From positions 55,243-119,242 of the forward strand of contig NZ_JACJSG010000026.1 of NCBI RefSeq assembly GCF_014697625.1: a stretch of 64,000 nt of DNA. The letters are read 5' to 3'. Both the position numbers and the translations under genes were made by a program. Of this stretch, positions 51,869 to 59,818 are shown in pieces (the stretch's first letter is position 1; every line of letters begins with the position of its first letter). Under the pieces are notes generated by a model. That model was not told the DNA's origin. It saw only the letters and a list, made by a program, of their open reading frames with translations, and did not search any database. This DNA is from Anabaena azotica FACHB-119 (GTDB lineage: Bacteria > Cyanobacteriota > Cyanobacteriia > Cyanobacteriales > Nostocaceae).

Positions 51869-51985
51869 TTAGTCATTAGTCATTAGTCATTAGTCCATAG
51901 TCATTAGTCATTGGTGAGTTAAACAGATTTTTATTATTAACTGTGGACTCTGGACTGTTGACTGTGGACTATGGACTATGGACTC
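51869..51985. repeat. Heptamer array (TTAGTCA and TGGACTA units)
   Basis: Tandem TAGTCAT units to about 51915, then GTGGACTATGGACTA units to the stop of the TIGR02652 gene at 51986, fill the spacer between the VOC and TIGR02652 genes. Confidence 0.85.
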
Positions 51986-52498
51986 TTATTCAAATAATCG
52001 GAAATAAGGGTAGCGCACAGGAACACCCGGTTCTTTATCCAAATCGAAATTAATCACTTCCCAGCAGGGGTCTTCTGTTGAGTCGGGACTAAATTCTACA
52101 GGTAAGCCGTATAATCTTGCCGATGAGGTTTCCGGCTGTCCAGAACGCCAAGGAGTGCTGCGTTCTAAATAACCGCTCATCAATTCCTGATAACGCTTGG
52201 CAATAATTACCTTTGTAGCTCGATAGCCTTGGGTGTATAGCTTATCTAAGGCTTCGTGGATTTCAAAGCGAATCCCATCGGGATGAGTATGCTGTCGATA
52301 CCATTCGTTATTCCATCTCCGCCAATGGCGACCGGACTGTAGATGAACTAACTCTCCCGTTTTGGGATTAGCTTCAAAAGCGCCATGTCGGGGACACAAA
52401 TAGGTATCTGTCAGTGTCAGCGCCGGAATCGTTTGGCGACAATGGGGACACTGAATATCAGGGCCAAATATAGGGTACTGCAAGCCTGGATTCATCAT
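51986..52498 (-). CDS. TIGR02652 family protein
   Basis: The 170-residue protein has a zinc-ribbon-like start (CPHCRQTIPAL and CPRHGAF, C-x2-C ... C-x2-H) followed by RHWRRWNNEWYRQHTHPDGIRFEIHEALDKLYTQGYRATKVIIAKRY. The whole chain matches the uncharacterised cyanobacterial family TIGR02652. The start could be residue 1 or 2 (MMNPG). Function is unknown. It is divergent from the carbonic-anhydrase-like gene. Confidence 0.88.
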   Translation of the reverse strand: MMNPGLQYPIFGPDIQCPHCRQTIPALTLTDTYLCPRHGAFEANPKTGELVHLQSGRHWRRWNNEWYRQHTHPDGIRFEIHEALDKLYTQGYRATKVIIAKRYQELMSGYLERSTPWRSGQPETSSARLYGLPVEFSPDSTEDPCWEVINFDLDKEPGVPVRYPYFRLFE

Positions 52499-52736
52499 GA
52501 AGTGCGTACAAACATAGTCTCGTATTCACCAGCACCAGTGCGTTGGATTTTACACTTCGGCTCCACCAATTTGGGGGATTTGTTCACTGCTGCACCGATA
52601 GGGTATTGCAAGAGAAACAATTTCACCGTTGTCTTCCTCAACTGAGAGGTTGGACACTGTGATATTCTGGTTTTGCAACCAGCCTCCAAGGATGGAGTTA
52701 TTCCAGTGTTCCTGGGTACCTTATTCATATTCTATC

Positions 52737-53264
52737 GTGTCTACCTCTTCTTACTGGCCTTCTCCCGATTTTTCTCAAGCCGCCTTCATCGCCGCCAACG
52801 CTGTTGTTATGGGTTCCGTCAAAATAGCAGCAGGTGCAAGCATTTGGTACGGTGCAGTAGTTAGGGCAGATGTGGAAAGCATTGACATTGGTGAATGCAC
52901 AAATATTCAAGATGGAGCAATTTTACACGGTGATCCAGGTTTTCCCACAGTTTTGGAAGATCATGTAACAGTAGGACACCGTGCTGTCATCCATTCTGCC
53001 CACATTGAGCGTGGCTGTTTAATAGGCATCGGCGCAGTCATTTTAAATGGAGTCCGTGTAGGTGCTGGTAGCATCATAGGTGCTGGCTCGGTAGTAACTA
53101 AGAATATACCTCCCTTATCTCTAGTTGTGGGTCTTCCCGGTAAAGTTTTAAGACCTGTCACCCCAGAAGAAGCCGCCGACCTCATCGAACACGCCCAACG
53201 TTACAAAAAGTTAGCATTAGTTCACGCTGGTCAGGGTGAGGATGTTGGGTTTTATCCAAAGTAG
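52737..53264 (+). CDS. Gamma-carbonic anhydrase-like hexapeptide transferase
   Basis: From GTG 52737 the protein has 175 residues (SVSTSSYWPSPDFSQAAFIAAN); a longer frame from 52629 adds a tail unlike the family. The left-handed beta-helix repeats are clear: VVMGSVKIAAGASIWYGAVVRAD, then IGIGAVILNGVRVGAGSIIGAG. The metal site would be the His residues in DHVTVGHRAVIHSAHIE and the HG in ILHGDPG. The family includes CcmM-type carbonic anhydrases and NDH-associated relatives; activity is not proven by sequence. Start choice is moderately certain. Confidence 0.88.
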   Translation: MSTSSYWPSPDFSQAAFIAANAVVMGSVKIAAGASIWYGAVVRADVESIDIGECTNIQDGAILHGDPGFPTVLEDHVTVGHRAVIHSAHIERGCLIGIGAVILNGVRVGAGSIIGAGSVVTKNIPPLSLVVGLPGKVLRPVTPEEAADLIEHAQRYKKLALVHAGQGEDVGFYPK

Positions 53265-53537
53265 GGGAAAGGGGGAAGGGGAAAGGGGAAAGGGGGAAGG
53301 GGGAAACTCTTAAGGGCAGGTTTTTCATAAAGTAATAAGTGAGGACTATAAGATTCACGCTCATTATCAGACTTTCATCTACCCCTACACCCCTACACCC
53401 TTATACCCCTACACCCTAAAATCAGTGTTTTTAGGTCGAAGTGTAAAAAACCTGCCCTTGAAAGGAAGGGGGAAAGGGGAAGGAACAACTGACAACTGAT
53501 AACTGTTAACTGATAACTGTTAACTGTTAACTGTCAA
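53263..53537. repeat. Purine tracts and heptamer array between convergent genes
   Basis: GGGGGAAAGG units occur at 53263-53311 and 53465-53485, with CCCCTACACCC units at 53384-53418 and an AACTGTT/GATAACT heptamer array at 53486-53537. The stop of the leftward decarboxylase-like gene (53520) lies in the heptamers. Confidence 0.85.
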
Positions 53538-54158
53538 CACTCTGCCGTATTTTGGTGCGTCTACTTGTAGAATCAGTTGATCGCAACGCACAGTGAGAAA
53601 AGGTTGACCTAAACCTACGCCAGCAAAAGGACTTTCACTAGGAACTATTAAACTAGAGCCGACAAAACCAAATAAACCTTCAAAATTAGCAGTAAAGGTT
53701 AACAAATCATTATCTAGCTTACTAAAACCGGGTGCAGCTAATTTTTGTCGCCATGCGAAGCTGGTTTGACCATAGTTCAAAGTACACAGATGTTGGTTTC
53801 CTTGGCGGACTGTGACGGATTTTTCTTGCCAAGTAAATTCTGCCAGTTCTTTTGGTAGACCCCAAATTTCTCGACCACCAGCGACAGAATTCTCATTATC
53901 TACATAAATGTAAGGAATCCAACCACCCAATTTTCCATTATCAGCCGTCACAGCTAAAGCGACAATTAACTCGCTGTATTCCATTACTGACTCAGAACTG
54001 TAATAGGATAAATACACACTAGCGATTGTTTTACTAGGCCATACAGAAAATAGGTTTAACTCTGGGGGAATGAGTGAGCGTACTTGGTCAATGTTGACTA
54101 AATGCAGAGTTTGGATAGCATAACCTTTTACTGTCCAAGGTGCTGGGGGATATTGCAT
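53520..54158 (-). CDS. Acetoacetate decarboxylase family protein
   Basis: The 212-residue protein has the family pattern: MQYPPAPWTVKGYAIQTLHLVNIDQVRSLIPPELNLF at the start, then GGWIPYIYVDNENSVAGGREIWGLPKELAEF. The catalytic Lys of true acetoacetate decarboxylases lies in a GReiwGfPKkla context; KELAE here supplies a Lys in that place. Cyanobacterial members of this kind have no established substrate. The last residues (VLTVNS) are encoded by the heptamer array, so the native C-terminus may have been changed. Confidence 0.85.
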   Translation of the reverse strand: MQYPPAPWTVKGYAIQTLHLVNIDQVRSLIPPELNLFSVWPSKTIASVYLSYYSSESVMEYSELIVALAVTADNGKLGGWIPYIYVDNENSVAGGREIWGLPKELAEFTWQEKSVTVRQGNQHLCTLNYGQTSFAWRQKLAAPGFSKLDNDLLTFTANFEGLFGFVGSSLIVPSESPFAGVGLGQPFLTVRCDQLILQVDAPKYGRVLTVNS

Positions 54159-54231
54159 ATAAATTTTGTATGTAATTAACTAAAAATATTTACATTTGCT
54201 CACTATATTTATGCCATAAAGATTACGTAAA

Positions 54232-54868
54232 ATGAACTACCTTAAGACTAGTCGCGTGGTAGACTCGGTGAAGCTCTTAATTGACAAAATCAATTCACCA
54301 ATCGGCACGATTTTAATTGTTTCTGATGGGGAAAAACTTTGCGCTCTTGATTTTGCTGATTGTGTGCAAAGAATGGGGAAACTCTTGCAAAAACGCTATT
54401 CTAGGTTTTATTTTCAACAGACGCAGAATCCACAGGGATTTAGTAGCCTAGTTCAAGGTTATCTGGAAGGCGATCGCTACAGCTTAGATAATATTACCGT
54501 AGTGGACTGACACGACTAAAATGTTGCATTAATTAACCACAGAGGCACAGAGACACAGAGGTTAGAGAGGAAACTTATTGCACTATTTTAGCCTTGCCAC
54601 GCCAGTAGATACTGGCGGAACTCCTTTTCAACAGCAAGTGTGGCTTGCGCTGCTAACTATTCCCTGGGGAACTACTATTTCTTATGGTCAGCTAGCAGCG
54701 AAAGTTAATAAGCCGACTGCTTCTCGTGCTGTCGGCTTGGCAAACTCACTTAATCCAATTGCAATTGTTCTTCCTTGTCATCGAGTAATTGGGGCTAATA
54801 ATTTACTCACAGGATACGCAGGGGGGCTAGAACGCAAGCGTTGGTTGCTCAATCATGAAAGAGTTTGA
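54232..54868 (+). pseudogene. ogt: Methylated-DNA-protein cysteine methyltransferase gene split by a MITE
   Basis: The 5' part (54232-54507) encodes DKINSPIGTILIVSDGEKLCALDFAD and runs to NITVVD with a stop at 54508. The 3' part, after 54607, encodes TGGTPFQQQVWLALLTIPWGTTISYGQLA and the active-site motif VLPCHRVIGAN with the methyl-accepting Cys. Together they give the Ada/Ogt-type protein that repairs O6-alkylguanine. Between them lies a 104-bp element. Removing it with one TA copy (106 bp, which shifts the frame by one) joins the frame as NIT-V-DTGGTPF. The gene is therefore interrupted as it stands; the active site is intact in the 3' part. Confidence 0.92.
54502..54605. mobile_element. 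MITE-like element inside ogt
   Basis: The 104-bp element is flanked by TA (54500-54501 and 54606-54607). Its termini are imperfect inverted repeats: GTGGACTGACACGACTAAAA and, from the other end, CTGGCGTGGCAAGGCTAAAA (19 of 27 positions match). The inside has ACCACAGAGGCACAGAGAC and lacks the CATCTGCGTT decamers of the copies at 9.6 and 40.2 kb. It has no coding capacity. Confidence 0.82.
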
Positions 54869-54892
54869 TTTTATTCGGGCTTTAACTCACCC

Positions 54893-54948
54893 GAATGTTC
54901 ACGTAGTGTACCGTAGGCAAAATGTCTTTAATTTTGAATTTTGAATTT
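54893..54948. repeat. Fragment of the long inverted-repeat element
   Basis: GTTCACGTAGTGTACCGTAG followed by GCAAAATGTCTTTAATTTTGAA resembles the inner end of the repeats at 22450 and 24182. It overlaps the 3' end of desC, so the final desC residues (TKFKIQN) come from it. Confidence 0.75.
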
Positions 54949-55830
54949 TGTAGGTTTACCTTCCCGTAGGGTATTTTGAATTGCTAAACTTTTTGCTGGT
55001 GGTAAAACTACTTTCTTCGCTAAACCTAGAGTCTGTAATAATTTAATACTCCACCAAGTTACGTCAATTTCCCACCACTGAAACCCAGCTTTGGCGACGT
55101 TAGGGTAGGTGTGATGGTTGTTGTGCCAACCTTCACCATAGGTAACGATAGATACCCACCACAAATTCCGTGCATTGTCATCAGCGTTAAAGGTGCGATA
55201 ACCCCACATATGGGTGGCAGAGTTGACAAACCAGGTGGAATGCCACAATAATACTGCTCTGAGAACTACTCCATAAATTACAAATGACCAACCTCCTACA
55301 GCATAAAGCAGCAATGCTAAAGGAATTTGCAACAAGAGGAAGTAACGATCTAACCAACGATAGAAAGGTTGTCTAGCTAAGTCAGGTGCATACTTTTGAT
55401 AGATTTCAAAGTCAAAAAATTCCGACCGGGGATATAAAATCCATAACATATGGCTCCACCAAAACCCACGCTCGGCAGAATATGGATCTAAGTTGACATC
55501 TTCGGTGTGGGCGTGGTGCTGGCGGTGTCCCCCAACCCAAAAAATCGGCCCTCCCTGCATAGCTAATGCGCCGATAGTGGCGATCGCATATTCCAACCAT
55601 TTGGGTACTTGAAAACTCTTGTGACTAAGTAATCTGTGATACCCTAAGCAAATACCAATGCTGCCAAACAACCAGTGAAGGAACAACAGCAAACCCAAGG
55701 CTGACCAGGAAAAAAACCAAGGAGCCAACAAAGCTAAAACGTGAAAGGCAGTAAAGAATATCACGTTTAACCAACGTATACGCAATGGTTTCTCTGCATC
55801 AGGGGCGATCGCCAGATGTTTTGCGGTCAT
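54928..55830 (-). CDS. desC: Acyl-lipid delta-9 fatty acid desaturase
   Basis: From ATG 55830 (MTAKHLAIAPDAEKPLRI) the protein has 300 residues; a longer frame from 55908 adds an unlikely tail. The three histidine boxes are present: HRLLSH near residue 65, GGHRQHHAHTED near residue 100 and EGWHNNHHTYP near residue 240. Several hydrophobic segments fit a thylakoid or plasma membrane di-iron desaturase, which introduces the first double bond into membrane lipids. The extreme C-terminus is encoded by a repeat. It is divergent from the TetR-type gene. Confidence 0.94.
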   Translation of the reverse strand: MTAKHLAIAPDAEKPLRIRWLNVIFFTAFHVLALLAPWFFSWSALGLLLFLHWLFGSIGICLGYHRLLSHKSFQVPKWLEYAIATIGALAMQGGPIFWVGGHRQHHAHTEDVNLDPYSAERGFWWSHMLWILYPRSEFFDFEIYQKYAPDLARQPFYRWLDRYFLLLQIPLALLLYAVGGWSFVIYGVVLRAVLLWHSTWFVNSATHMWGYRTFNADDNARNLWWVSIVTYGEGWHNNHHTYPNVAKAGFQWWEIDVTWWSIKLLQTLGLAKKVVLPPAKSLAIQNTLREGKPTKFKIQN

Positions 55831-55985
55831 AACAATTCCTATTAATGGATCAGGGTGCGATTTGCTCTTGTCTCTGGTGCTTTTCAATGTCCAACAGGAA
55901 TTGACCAATTCGTGATTAAGTGTTTGTAATTTTCTTTTGGCGAATTGGTATTACCTATCTAGACTCATGCGTTACAGTAAATTAG

Positions 55986-56050
55986 AGCAAGTATCACTTA
56001 CATTCGTCATCCTAGCACCTCTTTTTGTTTTTGTGCAAGTAGCACTTGCA
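55986..56050. promoter_or_regulatory. Candidate operator pair between desC and the TetR gene
   Basis: Site 2 (56034-56050) is a perfect palindrome, TGCAAGT-AGC-ACTTGCA. Site 1 (55987-56001) is a related, imperfect GCAAGT-ATC-ACTTAC. Their centres are 48 bp apart. Site 2 begins 25 bp before the TetR start, fitting autoregulation, and both could control desC. Confidence 0.6.
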
Positions 56051-56058
56051 TTTTATTT

Positions 56059-57288
56059 ATGGCCCCTCAACCGCTTTCAGCTCGCCAACGCTTGATTCAA
56101 GCTGCATTGGAATTATTTACTGCTCAGGGAGTTAGTGCAACTACCACCCGCCAAATCGCTGAAAAAGCCGCAGTCAATGAAGTGACGCTGTTCCGAAATT
56201 TTGGGAATAAACATGGATTGCTGTTGGCTGTATTGGAAGAATCAGCAGCTTTTATCAATTTAGGTGAGTCTCTTGTACAACGGGCTAATCCTCCGGGGGA
56301 TGTTTATCAAGCTTTAAAAGACTACGCAAGTGATAGCTTACAAGCATTAGAACGGGTTCCAGATTTGGTCAGGTCTGTAGTAGGTGAAGCTGACCAATTT
56401 CCAACAGAAAATCGCCGCGCCTTGGGACGAGGCTTAACAGAGGCTAACCGTTATGTAGCCCAATACTTAGCCACAGTCATTAAACAGGGAGATTTAAACG
56501 CCTATTTACCCGCAGAAAAATTAGCCAGTTTACTCAACGGGATGATTTTAGGATACGCCGTGATTGAGTTGACAAGTGAATTTCATCAATTGTGGGAAAG
56601 TCGGGACGATTTTTTAGAAAATTTGGTGGGGTTATTTCTGCACGGGGCGATGTCACCCGCAATGAAATTAGCTCACAATAGCTTAGAAAGAAGAGATGCA
56701 AATCAAGAAGTAGCGGATTTACCTGCTGCTTTAGTCCACGAAATTATTAGAGTAGCCAGAAAATCAAGTATACAGGATTACGCGATCGCATACATTTTAT
56801 TCGCGTCTGGCTTATCTGCGGCAGAAATAGTTAACTTACAACGAAACCACCAAATTTATGATTCTCAGGGTCACTTTTTGCAGATTACCATCCCCGGATT
56901 CGTCCGCCAAGTCCCTGTAAATCAGTGGATTTTGGGTAAACGCTATGGTTCTTATACAGATAATCCCTTAACTAAATGGTTGAAAACTCGTAAGGATAAT
57001 TATGCAGCCATGTTTATTAATGCCACAGGGGAACCCATATCTGAATCTGAGGTTTTAGCCTGTTGGCAATTCTGGACTCAAAGATTATTAACGCCCCAAG
57101 GACAACCCCCAGAAATTGACCAAGCAAAACATACCTGGCGCGTAGAGATGTTAATGCGAGGGATGAGTCTAGAAAATTTAAGCATTATCACAGCTTGCGA
57201 TCGCACTCAATTACAAGCATACGCCCACAGGGCTAAAGAAAAAGCCGCCCTGGAACAGGCGACTCGTTTGGATCAAAAGCCAGTGTGA
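56059..57288 (+). CDS. TetR/AcrR-type regulator fused to a degenerate tyrosine recombinase domain
   Basis: The 409-residue protein begins with a TetR DNA-binding domain (ARQRLIQAALELFTAQGVSATTTRQIAEKAAVNEVTLFRNFGNKHGLL, residues about 8-56) and a ligand domain to about 210. From about 225 it resembles tyrosine recombinases: DYAIAYILFASGLSAAEI (the usual Arg of GLR is Ser253), FVRQVPVNQWIL, then HTWRVEMLMRGMSLENLSII (H358, R361) and Y388 in LQAYAH. Because box I Arg is lost, recombination is doubtful; DNA binding is likely. It is divergent from desC, with palindromes between. Not split; one open frame. Confidence 0.85.
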   Translation: MAPQPLSARQRLIQAALELFTAQGVSATTTRQIAEKAAVNEVTLFRNFGNKHGLLLAVLEESAAFINLGESLVQRANPPGDVYQALKDYASDSLQALERVPDLVRSVVGEADQFPTENRRALGRGLTEANRYVAQYLATVIKQGDLNAYLPAEKLASLLNGMILGYAVIELTSEFHQLWESRDDFLENLVGLFLHGAMSPAMKLAHNSLERRDANQEVADLPAALVHEIIRVARKSSIQDYAIAYILFASGLSAAEIVNLQRNHQIYDSQGHFLQITIPGFVRQVPVNQWILGKRYGSYTDNPLTKWLKTRKDNYAAMFINATGEPISESEVLACWQFWTQRLLTPQGQPPEIDQAKHTWRVEMLMRGMSLENLSIITACDRTQLQAYAHRAKEKAALEQATRLDQKPV

Positions 57289-57345
57289 GGGAAGGGGGAA
57301 AGGTGAAGGGGAAAGGGGAAAGGGGAAAGGTGAAGGGGGACTGTT
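57288..57345. repeat. Purine-rich GGGGAAAGG tract
   Basis: Tandem GGGGAAA and GGTGAAG units follow the TetR-type gene, then GACTATAGACTATGGACTA heptamer-like units to about 57371. No gene is present between this and the Nudix gene. Confidence 0.8.
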
Positions 57346-57482
57346 GACTATAGACTATGGACTAATGACTATATTAAAGTTAATAAGCTAAAACATAAAT
57401 TAACAAAAATTTACCCTGAATCTGTGCCTGATATTTCAAAGTAAAAATTGTACGTCAAAATTATTACTTAGAGGCAATTCCC

Positions 57483-57920
57483 GTGAGAAGAAAGATAAAC
57501 AAGGTGTTGAAGCAGTCTGGAGTGATTCCTTATAGAGAACGTGATGGCAGGATTGAGATACTGTTGATTACAACACGCGATCTCCAAGATTGGGTAATTC
57601 CCAAAGGTGGGATCGTGAATGGTATGACTCCCCCTGCATCAGCCGCCAAAGAAGCTTGGGAAGAAGCCGGAGTCATTGGCGAGGTAGATGATAATGAATT
57701 GGGTAGTTATAAGTATCGTAAAGGAGGCAAAGTCTACCGAGTTAAAATGTATTTATTACCAGTCGCGAAAGTAAGCGATTATTATCCAGAGGCTGATAAA
57801 AGATACCGACGATGGTTAGATGCAAATCACGCTATCAAGCTGATTAAAAAGGACTCTCTTAAACGGATTTTAAAAGGATTTCTCCAAACAAAATTGACCT
57901 CTTGTGCATCATCTCTTTAG
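57483..57920 (+). CDS. Nudix hydrolase (DIPP-like subfamily)
   Basis: The 145-residue protein starts at GTG 57483. The Nudix box reads PKGGIVNGMTPPASAAKEAWEEAGV. The core E-x-x-E-E (KEAWEEAG) is kept, but the first Glu of the classic box (G-x5-E) is replaced by Met. That replacement is common in the diphosphoinositol/diadenosine polyphosphate hydrolase-like subfamily. YKYRKGGKVYRVKMYLL is the usual following strand. Hydrolysis of a nucleoside diphosphate derivative is the probable activity. Confidence 0.88.
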   Translation: MRRKINKVLKQSGVIPYRERDGRIEILLITTRDLQDWVIPKGGIVNGMTPPASAAKEAWEEAGVIGEVDDNELGSYKYRKGGKVYRVKMYLLPVAKVSDYYPEADKRYRRWLDANHAIKLIKKDSLKRILKGFLQTKLTSCASSL

Positions 57921-58026
57921 CCAAATTGACCGTTGACAGTTAACAGTTAACTGTCAACAAAAATAAATATATTACATAGGTAGGAATTGCCCATAAAACC
58001 AGGATATGTTAAGTAAGACATTTTAG

Positions 58027-58074
58027 AATTACCAATTACCAATTACCAATTACCAATTACCAATTACCAATTAC
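58027..58074. repeat. Heptamer array (ATTACCA), about 7 units
   Basis: Perfect tandem ATTACCA units end 20 bp before the start of the Uma2 gene at 58095 and probably lie in its leader. A smaller CAGTTAA array is at 57935-57957. Confidence 0.9.
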
Positions 58075-58094
58075 CTCTTTTGGGAGTAGACTTT

Positions 58095-58961
58095 ATGTCA
58101 ATGGAAACTACGCAACTACCCCAAGACCCTACAGTAGAATCCTTGGACTGGGAACCCCCCATGCCACCCACGGATTTAATTTTTGACGACGGAGAACCCT
58201 TGGAAAGTAACCGCCACCGCATCGCCATGAATTTATTAATTCGTTCACTCAAACATCATTGGGCAGAACGAACGGATTTTTTTGCTGGCGGGAATATGTT
58301 TATTTACTACAGCAGTAAACAGGCAAGAAATAGAGATTTTAAAGGCCCTGACTTTTTTGTAGTTCTAGATGTAGAAAATGATCCCATAAGGTTGGGTTGG
58401 GTAGTCTGGGAAGAAAATGGTCGGTATCCCGATATGATTGTGGAATTACTTTCCGACTCAACAGAAGCTAACGATTTGGGAGAGAAAAAACGTCTCTACG
58501 AACAAGTATTTAAAACTAAAGATTATTTCGTATTTCATCCGTTCAAAGTTAATTCCTTGCAAGGTTGGCATTTAGATAGTGATAAAGGCTACCAACCAAT
58601 TACCCCCAACCCCCAAGGCTGGTTGTGGAGTCAGAGTTTAGGCTTGTGGGTGGGGACTTGGCAAGGTCAAGTAGAAGATGACAATGCTGTTTGGCTAAGG
58701 TTTTACGATGAGGCGGGTAATGTAGTTCAGCTACCAGAGGAAGCACAGCAGCGACGGGCTAATGCTGAACAACAACGGGCTGATGCTGAACAACAACGGG
58801 CTGATGCTGAACAACAACGGGCTGATGCTGAACGCCAAGCTAGATTAAATGCTGTACTCCAGTTACTAGAGATGGGAATGAGTCAAGAACAGGTTGCACA
58901 AGTCCTCAGCTTGACTGTAGCGGAGGTGGAAACAATTCGTAATATGACAGGGGACAGGTGA
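58095..58961 (+). CDS. Uma2 family protein with C-terminal repeat tail
   Basis: From ATG 58095 the protein has 288 residues; an upstream TTG adds five. The core GPDFFVVLDVE ... RYPDMIVELLSDST ... GEKKRLYEQVFKTKDYFVFHP fits the Uma2 PD-(D/E)xK fold, with D, E and K all present. The tail holds four repeats of about 7 residues (A-E-Q-Q-R-A-D, residues about 222-250; 21-bp DNA repeats) forming a charged coil, then a helix-turn-helix-like end (MGMSQEQVAQVLSLTVAEVETI). Role unknown. Repeat number probably varies between strains. Confidence 0.9.
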   Translation: MSMETTQLPQDPTVESLDWEPPMPPTDLIFDDGEPLESNRHRIAMNLLIRSLKHHWAERTDFFAGGNMFIYYSSKQARNRDFKGPDFFVVLDVENDPIRLGWVVWEENGRYPDMIVELLSDSTEANDLGEKKRLYEQVFKTKDYFVFHPFKVNSLQGWHLDSDKGYQPITPNPQGWLWSQSLGLWVGTWQGQVEDDNAVWLRFYDEAGNVVQLPEEAQQRRANAEQQRADAEQQRADAEQQRADAERQARLNAVLQLLEMGMSQEQVAQVLSLTVAEVETIRNMTGDR

Positions 58962-59149
58962 GTCCAGTCCTGTAGGCGGGTTTCCCGCCGTAGGGAACTG
59001 GCGAACCCGGAGGGTGACAGGTTCAAAACCTGCTTATTATTAAGATTTTGTGTTTCCTCAATGTCCTAACCTATGTGGCTACTGCTATGGCTTGCAGCAT
59101 CTCTATGAGAGGCTAACGCTACTGAATTTTAAATAATGGCAGGGAGTTT
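58962..59149. repeat. Palindromic repeats between Uma2 and GNAT genes
   Basis: GGCGGGTTTCCCGCC (58976-58990) and AGCATCTCTATGAGAGGCTAACGCT (59097-59121, as separate short stems) are dispersed palindromic repeats of the type seen at 22600, 43170 and 61952. No gene is present. Confidence 0.55.
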
Positions 59150-59575
59150 CTAAATTTGTTTTTGCAAGAAATATCTTTGATGTCCAGGGGGGAAGTTCTC
59201 TAGAACGCCAAATATTTGGTATCCCAAACTTTGGTAAAAGCCCAGGGCTTGAAAACTAAAAGTATCGAGATAAGCGTAATTACAACCGCGTTGCTTGGCG
59301 GCTTGTTCAGCTTGGAGTAGAAGTTGCTTTCCATAACCTTGACCTCGCAACGTCTCATCTACCCACAGGTGAGATACAAACAACCATCCCCAATGTATTT
59401 TCCCAACTAGACCACCAACAATTTCGGCTTTAGCATCTCGCATGAAAACGCTTAGAGGATAAGCAATATCTTCATATTGTTGGCTATTGTTATTAAAGTT
59501 AACGATTTTGCTAATTAAAACGCCAACATCGTTGGCATCGGGATTATCCTCAATAGTGAAAACAAAATCTGACAT
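59150..59575 (-). CDS. GNAT family N-acetyltransferase
   Basis: The 141-residue protein has the acetyl-CoA pocket LWVDETLRGQGYGKQLL (the Q/R-x-x-G-x-G/A loop in RGQGYG), preceded by GKIHWGWLFVSHLWV. It ends with CNYAYLDTFSFQALGFYQSLGYQIFG, also a GNAT hallmark. The acceptor is unknown. The length is normal. It stands alone and is convergent to a Uma2 gene. Confidence 0.92.
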   Translation of the reverse strand: MSDFVFTIEDNPDANDVGVLISKIVNFNNNSQQYEDIAYPLSVFMRDAKAEIVGGLVGKIHWGWLFVSHLWVDETLRGQGYGKQLLLQAEQAAKQRGCNYAYLDTFSFQALGFYQSLGYQIFGVLENFPPGHQRYFLQKQI

Positions 59576-59818
59576 TCAATTTAATAAATTAAATGACAAT
59601 ACATAGCAGCAAATTCTTACTTTAGGCCTATGCCTATAACCTATCAGTTGATTACCTTATAGCTTTGCTAATATTACTGTGTCTTTTCCAATAATAGAAA
59701 AAAAGCTAAATCTTTGTTAATGTTGCAACTATCTCCAGATGAAGTGGTGTAACAGATTGTCCGAGCTTGGAAAAGAAAATGCTGGTGTCCAAAATAAGCC
59801 TGTAACATTTGATATTTT

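Noticed and set aside
52495..52728. 77-codon frame antisense to the region before the carbonic-anhydrase-like gene
   Set aside because: No protein-like pattern; it overlaps the promoter area of divergent genes.
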